Source: Planctomycetota bacterium
Lineage (GTDB): Bacteria > Planctomycetota > PLA2 > JAEUHO01
Direction of reading: 5' to 3'
NCBI GenBank assembly: GCA_029213105.1
Contig: JARGNS010000106.1
Location: 1 to 9,494 of the forward strand
Length of the DNA: 9,494 nucleotides
Within the stretch, counting starts at the first letter, position 1, and the number at the start of each line of letters is the position of its first letter. A program made the position numbers and the translations under genes. The notes beneath the pieces are model-generated. The model made no database searches. It saw only the letters and a program-made list of their open reading frames with translations, and was not told the DNA's origin. Of the stretch, positions 1 through 5,836 are shown one piece after another.

Positions 1-1698
1 CGCCGCCCTGGCGACGGACGCACGGCCACGCTCTCCTTCGACCGCGGGGCGGCAACCGAGGACGTCCAGTGGCTGGTGGAGCCCCCGCGCCCGCTCACCT
101 TCCGCTGGGACACCCTGGCCAAGGAAGCCCGCCTGGTGGGCGCCAAGGGCCAGCCCGCAGGACCGTTTGCCGCCATCGATGTCGAGGTCGGCACCCCCCA
201 ACAGACCGTCTTGCGGTTGCTGCGTACGCGCACCGGCCCTGCGCCGGCGTGGCGCGCGCGGGCCGCCGAGGGCGACCTGCCCCCCGGCCTGACCGTGACG
301 GTCGGCCCCGAGGTGAAGACGTCCCCCGAGGTCGGCGAGGCGGAGGTGCGGCTCGTGTTCGAGGCACGGCCAGGCCGCCCGATCGCCGCGCAGGGCACGA
401 TCCTGATCGAGGCCGATGGCGTCGAGACCCCGGTGCGTCTCGCCTACGAGGTCCGCGTCCGTCCGGGCGCCGTGGCGCTGGAGGGCGTGGCAGCACCCGC
501 CGCGCTGCCCCGCAGCGCGAAGGAAGCACGCACGACGCTGCAGCTCGTGAGCCGCAATGCCAATGCCCCCGGGGCCCTCCAGCTGCGCGCCGTCTGCGAT
601 GGCGGCCAGGAGCAGTGGCTGCGCGCGCTCGTCCTGACGCCCTCCGGCGGCGTCACGCGCTGGAACCTGAGCGAGCCCTTCCTGCTCGATGTCGGCGAGG
701 CGCGCGAGCTCGCCTTCGAACTCGATCCGGCTGTGCCGCCGGAGCTGGTCTGGCCCTGCACCGTGACGATCAACCCCATCGCGATCAACGGCGTGGAGAT
801 CGAGGGCGAGCTCACGGTCACCGTACGCAAGCGCCGGCCCCGTCTCGAGCTGGGCGGGCCGCCGCCCGCGTTCACACTCGAGGAGGGCACGCTGCGCTCG
901 GACACCCCCTTCGTGCTCCAGCTCGACGCCGACGGCGGCGACGGCGACTACCTGCTCGGGTTGATCAAAACCGCACCCTCGCTGCGTTCCCGCGGCGGCT
1001 CGATCGGCTGGCAAGCCGTGAACCGCGGTCAGGGCGTGTGGCATATCGTGCCGAGCGGGGAGTGGACGGGCACGCAGGCCAGCATCTTCCGCGACCAGGA
1101 AGAGCATGTCGATCTCGAGATCGAGTGGAGCCAGGGCCGCACACCGGGCACGGTCCAGATCCCCGTCGCCGTCCCCGCGCGCTGGGGCAAGCGAGGGTTC
1201 GTGCTGGTCTCGCTGGCCGCCATGGCCCTGCTGCTCGCGTTGCTCGTGCTCGGCTACATGCGCACGCCGCCGGTGAAGGGCGTACTGCTCTACACGGTGG
1301 ACGGCCTCGATGGCACGGTGGGCCGTCTGGATCTCGCGGCGGTCGGTCGCAAGTTCCGCATGATCCTCACGGACGACAAGGGCAAGTTGAGCATCGGCAA
1401 GAATGGCGCTGCCATCGCCGGGGTGCGTCCGACCCGTGTCGGCGGCATGCTCGAGTACCTGGACGTCAGCGGCTCGAAGGAGCGGCGGCTGTTGGTGGAC
1501 GGCGTCTCGCTGCGCCTCGGGCGCCACCTCGTGCGCTACGTCTACGGCCGCCGCCACGACGACGTCGTGCTGCCCACGGGCGCGCCGGGCGACGACCTGC
1601 TCGGCCCGGAGTTCGACATCGAGGGCGGCAAGATCGACGCGCTCGAAGCTGACACGACCGGGGACGACCCGGTCGAGGGCAACGCGCCGACGCGCTAG
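1..1698 (+). CDS. Membrane-anchored Ig-like/FHA-like protein, 5' partial
   Basis: The reading frame is open from base 1 to the TAG at 1696-1698 (565 codons visible), so the true start lies left of the window. The GTG at 76 is an internal valine and there is no reason to start there. Residues 20-390 are rich in alternating hydrophobic residues and prolines and look like two or three tandem beta-sandwich (Ig-like) segments. One clear transmembrane helix follows at about residues 400-419 (nt 1198-1257). The roughly 145 residues after it contain, at about 450-515, an SIGKNG turn, then LLVDG and a closing GVSLRLGRHLVRYVYG. That pattern recalls the start and end of FHA/YscD-type domains, but the conserved phosphothreonine-binding core is not obvious. 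The tail is acidic. Its stop lies 7 bases from the stop of the convergent LOG-like gene. The protein is unrecognised at family level. A scaffold or sensor role spanning the membrane is an inference, and the missing N-terminus could carry the defining domain. Confidence 0.85.
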   Translation, partial: RRPGDGRTATLSFDRGAATEDVQWLVEPPRPLTFRWDTLAKEARLVGAKGQPAGPFAAIDVEVGTPQQTVLRLLRTRTGPAPAWRARAAEGDLPPGLTVTVGPEVKTSPEVGEAEVRLVFEARPGRPIAAQGTILIEADGVETPVRLAYEVRVRPGAVALEGVAAPAALPRSAKEARTTLQLVSRNANAPGALQLRAVCDGGQEQWLRALVLTPSGGVTRWNLSEPFLLDVGEARELAFELDPAVPPELVWPCTVTINPIAINGVEIEGELTVTVRKRRPRLELGGPPPAFTLEEGTLRSDTPFVLQLDADGGDGDYLLGLIKTAPSLRSRGGSIGWQAVNRGQGVWHIVPSGEWTGTQASIFRDQEEHVDLEIEWSQGRTPGTVQIPVAVPARWGKRGFVLVSLAAMALLLALLVLGYMRTPPVKGVLLYTVDGLDGTVGRLDLAAVGRKFRMILTDDKGKLSIGKNGAAIAGVRPTRVGGMLEYLDVSGSKERRLLVDGVSLRLGRHLVRYVYGRRHDDVVLPTGAPGDDLLGPEFDIEGGKIDALEADTTGDDPVEGNAPTR

Positions 1699-1705
1699 CC
1701 AGGGG

Positions 1706-2248
1706 CTACCCCTCGACGCCCGGCTCCGCGGGCGCCTCCCCCGGAGGCGGCAGGCCCGCGGCGCGCTCGGCCGCACGACGGTCTGCCAGTTCGAGGACCA
1801 TGGTGACCGCATCCTCCGGCGTCTTCGCCGCCGGCAGGTAGCGGTCGAACAACGCGTTGCGATCGAGCTTCCACGTGCCGAGCCCCACAACGGGGATGCC
1901 GTGTTTCAAGGCGATGGCGATCTCGCTGAGCGTGCCCAGGCGGCCGGCGATCGCGATGGCCGCCTCCCCCGCCGTGGCCACCAGCACGTTGCGCGCGTCC
2001 CCCAGGCCGGTGGGGATCGCGAAGTCGACGTACGGGTTCGCGTCATGGCGGTTGTAGGTGCGCAGGATCCCGACGGTGGAGCCGCCGCCTTCCTTGGCGC
2101 CCATGCAGGCCGCTTCCATGACCCCGAAGAGCCCGCCGCACACCACGGTGCAGCCGCGCTCGGCAAGCAACCGGCCCACCTCCGCCGCCTGGTTGTACTC
2201 CTGGCGCGTCGGGTGGCCCGGGCCGAAGATCGAGATCATCCGCTCCAT
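1706..2248 (-). CDS. LOG/TIGR00725-type nucleotide-binding Rossmann protein
   Basis: This 180-aa protein belongs to the SLOG superfamily, which includes LOG cytokinin-nucleotide phosphoribohydrolases, DprA and TIGR00725 proteins. Visible features are the opening strand MISIFGPG (residues 4-11), a glycine-rich loop CGGLFGVMEAACMGA (37-51), the conserved Arg-Asn pair R86-N87, and AGRLGTLSE (101-109). The last corresponds to the LOG signature PGGxGTxxE with Pro and the second Gly replaced by Ala and Arg; Thr106 and Glu109 are kept. Family members bind nucleotides, and true LOG enzymes release the base and ribose-5-phosphate from nucleoside monophosphates. The actual substrate here cannot be read from sequence. 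ATG 2248 is chosen, but ATG 2239 (MISIFG) fits homologues equally well, and neither has a clean Shine-Dalgarno. The last 20 residues are a proline/glutamate-rich tail. The gene is last in the minus-strand operon, 44 bases after the phosphotransferase-like gene, and its stop faces the stop of the plus-strand gene 7 bases away. Confidence 0.88.
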   Translation of the reverse strand: MERMISIFGPGHPTRQEYNQAAEVGRLLAERGCTVVCGGLFGVMEAACMGAKEGGGSTVGILRTYNRHDANPYVDFAIPTGLGDARNVLVATAGEAAIAIAGRLGTLSEIAIALKHGIPVVGLGTWKLDRNALFDRYLPAAKTPEDAVTMVLELADRRAAERAAGLPPPGEAPAEPGVEG

Positions 2249-2292
2249 GCCGACATCTTGGCTGGTGCGGCGCTCCCGCGCAACCACGCGCT

Positions 2293-5097
2293 CTACGCGG
2301 CGACGGGGCCGCCCCGCTCGGGGACGCCGGCCTCCCGCCGCCACGCGCTGCCGCGGAACACCCCGCAGAGCGCGCCACAGACCAGCAGCAGCACGACATC
2401 CGCCGCGGCGTACGCATACACCGTGTAGGCATGCGTCATCCACCACGAGTTGCGCCACCAGGCCCACAGCGCCACGGCGATGGAGGCGCCACGCGCCGCG
2501 TACGAGACCGTCAGGTCGCCGACAGCGCAGCGCACCAGGTCCAACGTGTCGGCCGTCCGCTCGGTCGCCCGCACCAAGGCGGCCAACAGCAGGATCCAGG
2601 GCAGGGCCATGCGCAGGGCGAGCTGGATCCCCGCCACGACGATCTGGCCCGTGATGACGGCCCCGCCGGCCGCATCGAGCCGCTGCTCGGTGGCCTCGAG
2701 GCCGGCGAAGGCCTGGCCCACATCCAGGGTCGAGAAGCTCTCCTCGAAGCCCATGGCGTGGAAGATCGCCGTGCGGAGCGCGAGCACGCCGACGGCGAGC
2801 CACGCGATGCCCACGCGCGTCACGGGCACCTTCAGGCGGGCGGCGAGCGCCGCGCCGACCGCGGCCAGGGCGAAGACCGCAAACTCCGCGTCCATCACCG
2901 AGAGCTGGCGCGCGAGCGCCACGCCCGCCGCAAGGCGCACGAACAGCCGGCCGTCCGGTGTCCCCCGCACGACGGCCCACGCCAGGGCGATCAGGGCGAA
3001 GCCGTTGCGGATCACGCCGGCCATGTACGCGGGATCGAGGAACGGCAGCGCGTCGCTGAGCGCCACCGCCGTGTCCCAGAACGCCTGCCGGTCGTAGCGC
3101 ACGAGGCACGCCGCCCCGAGTGCGAGCGCGGCCAGGCCGAGGCCGACGGCATTGGCACGCAGCGCGCCCCGCGGGAAGGCCAGCACGAGCATCAGCAGGG
3201 ACAGCAGCACGCCGGCAAGCAGCCAACCGGCATCGCGCATGGGCGTGATGTTGACCCATACCTCGCCGGCCATGCCTTCCGCCACGCGCGTGGCCACGAA
3301 CAGCACGAGGCCGACAAGTGCCAGCAGGGCGCGCTCCCAGACGGGACGTGCCCGCGCGCCGGAGGACCAGAGCATGAGGCCCACGACCGCGCAGCCGCCG
3401 ACGGCGTACAGGATCATCACGTGGATGTGCGGGTCGATGAACGGCCGCAGCGTGAGCGTGAAGCCGATGAGCACGCCCCCGAAGGCTGGGATCAGCCCCG
3501 GCGCCGACGAGGCCATGGTGCGCAGGCGTGGGAGGACGGCTCGCGGGCGCATCAGGGCGCCCACGAGCAGCAGGGCGAGCAGGCCCACCCACAGCAGACG
3601 CGTGGTGGCTTCCCCGCCGCTGGCGCCGCTGGTGAAGGTCTCCTGCAGGGTGATGCCGGCGCCGGTCAGCACGGGCAACGCCGCCAGGCAGGCCACCGTG
3701 GTGGTCCAGCCCCCCAGGGGGCGTGCGCGCGTCACGACGTAGGCGAGCGCGCATCCGGCCAGCACGAAGAGCCCCGCCACCGGTGCACTGAGCGAGAACC
3801 AGGCGGGCATGGGGTCGAGCATCAAGAGCGCGATCACGAGCAGCGCGAGCGCGCTGAGGAGGATCGCCGGCCCGCGCGGCACCCGCGGGAGTGAGACGAA
3901 GCCGACCAGCAGCACGAGCCACAGCCCGGCGAGCAACAACGCGCCCGTGGCGTGGCCCGCGTTGTTGGGCAACAGCAGCATGTTCACTTCGCGGACGAGG
4001 TGCTCGACATCCTGCTGCGCGCGCTTCTGTTCGATGACGTCCACGGCATCACCGTGCAGCGAGCGCGCCACCGCGAGTCGCGCACGCACGTAGGCCTCGA
4101 GTGCCTCCGTCTCGACGGCCGGCGGCAGGTTCGACATCTCCGGCGCGGGCGGTGCGTCCGCCAGGGGCGGCTGCGGCAAGCCGAGCAGCATGCACACCGT
4201 CGGGGCAAGCGAGCACTGATCCACCCGGTGCTGGGGATGGATGCTCGGCAGGTGCACCTGCGCCACGTCCGGTCCCACGAGCACGAACGGGGCACGCTTG
4301 GCCGTGGCTTCGCCGCCTCCGTGGGTGCCCATGGCGGAGACGCCGTGATCGGCGGCCACGAGCACGGTCCCCTGCGGGTAGCGCTCGAGGAAGACCTCCA
4401 CCACGCTGCGGATCTGCCCGTCGACCTTGCGACACGCGTCCCAGTAGTGCCGGCCCGTCGCGCCGTGCTTGTGGCCGGCGTGGTCGGGCCCCGTGAGGTG
4501 CAGCGTGATGCAGTCGGCGCCATCCTCGATCTGGGCGATGACGTGGGGCACGGCCTGGGCGTCGCATTGGCCCTGATCGGTCGGCCCCTGATCGGGGAAC
4601 TGCAGCACGCGCTCCAGCGGGTAGTGCTGGATGCAGAACTGGAATGCGGCCGCGTCGCCGCCGTGCGCCGTCTCGGCGCCACGTGCGCGCAGGTAGCCGA
4701 TCACGCTGCCTTGCACCGGCCGGGCGTTGAAGTTGCGGAAGCCCGTCAGCAAGTCCGGCCGCCTGCCCGTGAGCAGGGCTCGCACGCAAGGGGCCGTCAG
4801 TGTCGGCTCGCCTGCGATGGCCGTCCCGTAGGCACCGCGCTTGGCGAAGGTCTGCAGCCAGGGCATGGGTGCGTCTTCGGTCGCCCAGGCGGAGGGCTCA
4901 CGCAAGCCGTCGATGATGACCAGCAGGTACGGCGACGCCTTGTCGGTCCGGGCGCCGAACTCCGGGAGCGTCTCGGGGGCACTGCGGATGAGCCACGCTT
5001 CCATCGCCAGACGTCCCACGCCGATGAGCCCCAGCAGGACCAGTGCGAAGACGAGCAGCAGGCGGGCCGGGCCGTAGCCGTGCGTGGGCACGGTCAT
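2293..5097 (-). CDS. GPI-ethanolamine-phosphate-transferase-like (PIG-N/O/G type) membrane enzyme
   Basis: This 934-aa protein starts with one signal-anchor helix (about 11-33) and continues with an alkaline-phosphatase-superfamily domain (about 55-325). Motifs in order are VIIDGLR with metal ligand Asp63, EPTLTAP with likely nucleophile Thr101, LTGPDHAGHKHG with Asp205/His206/His209, and AADHGVSAMGTHGG with Asp250/His251/His259. This order, and especially the DHxGHxHG and DHG...HGG motifs, matches the eukaryotic GPI ethanolamine phosphate transferases PIG-N, PIG-O and PIG-G more closely than EptA/LtaS enzymes. From about residue 383 to 913 there are some 14-16 hydrophobic helices, also as in that family. 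The catalytic domain should face the periplasm. The substrate is unknown; transfer of a phospho-head-group to a lipid or glycan is inferred, and phosphodiesterase activity is an alternative. ATG 5097 is chosen because it overlaps the upstream stop as TGATG and directly precedes the anchor helix. The same frame stays open further right, but that stretch is only the upstream gene read in another frame. No strong Shine-Dalgarno is seen, consistent with translational coupling. Confidence 0.9.
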   Translation of the reverse strand: MTVPTHGYGPARLLLVFALVLLGLIGVGRLAMEAWLIRSAPETLPEFGARTDKASPYLLVIIDGLREPSAWATEDAPMPWLQTFAKRGAYGTAIAGEPTLTAPCVRALLTGRRPDLLTGFRNFNARPVQGSVIGYLRARGAETAHGGDAAAFQFCIQHYPLERVLQFPDQGPTDQGQCDAQAVPHVIAQIEDGADCITLHLTGPDHAGHKHGATGRHYWDACRKVDGQIRSVVEVFLERYPQGTVLVAADHGVSAMGTHGGGEATAKRAPFVLVGPDVAQVHLPSIHPQHRVDQCSLAPTVCMLLGLPQPPLADAPPAPEMSNLPPAVETEALEAYVRARLAVARSLHGDAVDVIEQKRAQQDVEHLVREVNMLLLPNNAGHATGALLLAGLWLVLLVGFVSLPRVPRGPAILLSALALLVIALLMLDPMPAWFSLSAPVAGLFVLAGCALAYVVTRARPLGGWTTTVACLAALPVLTGAGITLQETFTSGASGGEATTRLLWVGLLALLLVGALMRPRAVLPRLRTMASSAPGLIPAFGGVLIGFTLTLRPFIDPHIHVMILYAVGGCAVVGLMLWSSGARARPVWERALLALVGLVLFVATRVAEGMAGEVWVNITPMRDAGWLLAGVLLSLLMLVLAFPRGALRANAVGLGLAALALGAACLVRYDRQAFWDTAVALSDALPFLDPAYMAGVIRNGFALIALAWAVVRGTPDGRLFVRLAAGVALARQLSVMDAEFAVFALAAVGAALAARLKVPVTRVGIAWLAVGVLALRTAIFHAMGFEESFSTLDVGQAFAGLEATEQRLDAAGGAVITGQIVVAGIQLALRMALPWILLLAALVRATERTADTLDLVRCAVGDLTVSYAARGASIAVALWAWWRNSWWMTHAYTVYAYAAADVVLLLVCGALCGVFRGSAWRREAGVPERGGPVAA

Positions 5098-5708
5098 CAC
5101 CAGAGGCCGCCGGTCTCGAGGTAGCGCAGCGCGATGACGCCCAACGCGGCGGCCGTCGCCGTGCTGATGACGTAGACGCGGAACCAGTTGCGCGGGCGCA
5201 CACCGAAGACACCGGCGATCGCGAGTCCCGCCCCACCCCAGAGCAGGCCATGCCAGCCCCAGCCCAGGCTGGCCGTGCCCGCGTGCAAGGCGTCCCCGAT
5301 GAAGCGGTGCGTGAAGTCGAGCGTCGCCGCCGTCACGATCGAGGCGAGCCCCGTGAGGATCGCGAGGATCAGCACCGGTGCGCGGGCGCGGCGGCAGCGA
5401 TGCATGAGGAAGTGCGCGAGCAGCAGGAAGGCCGCGAGCGGGATGCCGTAGAGCAGGTACTGCACAAGGCGCAGGCGCCGCAGGTGGGCCTCGGCCTCCA
5501 CCCCCGGGTTGACCTCGGCGTCGAGCTCCGCGCTGAAGGTCTGCCCGGCCCGCAGCCAGTGGATGAAGTCCGTACCCTTCAGCGCACCCTGCGCCTGCAT
5601 CGTCTCGGCAATGCGCAGGAAGTCCGCCGCGCCTTCCGAGGGCTTCTCCCGCTCGGCGATCTCGCGCGTCACCGTGGCGTGGAAGTCCGCGGCCAGACGC
5701 GCATCCAC
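5097..5708 (-). CDS. Four-helix integral membrane protein, family not recognised
   Basis: The frame encodes 203 aa from GTG 5708, the only in-frame ATG/GTG/TTG between the upstream in-frame stop (5832-5834) and the conserved-looking part. Residues 1-80 are soluble, helical and charged. Four hydrophobic segments follow at about 82-104, 110-130, 147-169 and 175-195, and the protein ends shortly after the last. I do not recognise a family. Its TGA overlaps the ATG of the phosphotransferase-like gene by one base, implying coupled translation and suggesting an accessory or partner role in the same membrane process. The start is doubtful. The bases to the right (5735-5797), read in a frame shifted by one, give a natural-looking N-terminus beginning GTG 5797, so the true gene may be about 230 aa with a one-base disruption near the G run at 5741-5744. 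No good Shine-Dalgarno precedes GTG 5708. Confidence 0.8.
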   Translation of the reverse strand: MDARLAADFHATVTREIAEREKPSEGAADFLRIAETMQAQGALKGTDFIHWLRAGQTFSAELDAEVNPGVEAEAHLRRLRLVQYLLYGIPLAAFLLLAHFLMHRCRRARAPVLILAILTGLASIVTAATLDFTHRFIGDALHAGTASLGWGWHGLLWGGAGLAIAGVFGVRPRNWFRVYVISTATAAALGVIALRYLETGGLW

Positions 5709-5750
5709 CTCGATCCACGGGAGGAACCAGGCCAGGCGGCGGGGCTGCCC

Positions 5751-5762
5751 GCGGCGTCGGTC
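5751..5762. repeat. 12-bp direct repeat, copy 1
   Basis: The sequence GCGGCGTCGGTC occurs here and again, identically, at 5784-5795. The two copies start 33 bases apart, close to three helical turns. The repeat could be a paired operator in the divergent promoter region. It could equally be chance in GC-rich sequence, or repeated TDAA codons if this stretch is coding on the minus strand. Confidence 0.5.
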
Positions 5763-5783
5763 GGGGGCTCGGAAGGGGTCGCG

Positions 5784-5795
5784 GCGGCGTCGGTC
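5784..5795. repeat. 12-bp direct repeat, copy 2
   Basis: This is the second exact copy of the 12-mer found at 5751-5762. It sits next to the putative alternative GTG start (5797, minus strand) of the four-helix membrane protein. Read on the minus strand in that frame, each copy encodes the tripeptide Thr-Asp-Ala plus part of a neighbouring alanine codon. Confidence 0.5.
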
Positions 5796-5836
5796 ACGGT
5801 CCGACAGTATCGGGCAGGAGCCGGGTCGCCCCTACG

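Larger units (their letters stand above)
5709..5836. other. Divergent intergenic region
   Basis: This 128-base gap separates the first gene of the minus-strand operon from the divergent UvrA-like gene, so promoters for both directions should lie in or near it. Its right half has the only locally AT-richer stretch, around 5803-5812. Read on the minus strand this gives GATACT (5812-5807), a plausible -10 element about 10 bases before the alternative GTG start at 5797. No convincing -35 box was found for either strand. A 12-bp direct repeat also lies here. The left two thirds may in fact be coding on the minus strand. Confidence 0.5.

Noticed and set aside
69..1652. Overlapping 527-codon plus-strand frame inside the first gene
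   Set aside because: Its translation is dominated by Arg/Ala/Pro with no hydrophobic pattern, whereas the other frame shows ordered beta-strand periodicity and a transmembrane helix.
2431..3894. Long open frame (487 codons) on the plus strand
   Set aside because: It lies opposite the membrane part of the phosphotransferase-like gene. Its product is a low-complexity Gln/Arg/His/Gly-rich sequence, as expected from antisense reading of hydrophobic codons.
5098..5718. N-terminal extension of the phosphotransferase-like gene from GTG 5718
   Set aside because: This stretch in that frame gives Arg/Gly/Ala-rich sequence, and it coincides with the four-helix membrane protein in another frame. ATG 5097 directly precedes a proper signal anchor.
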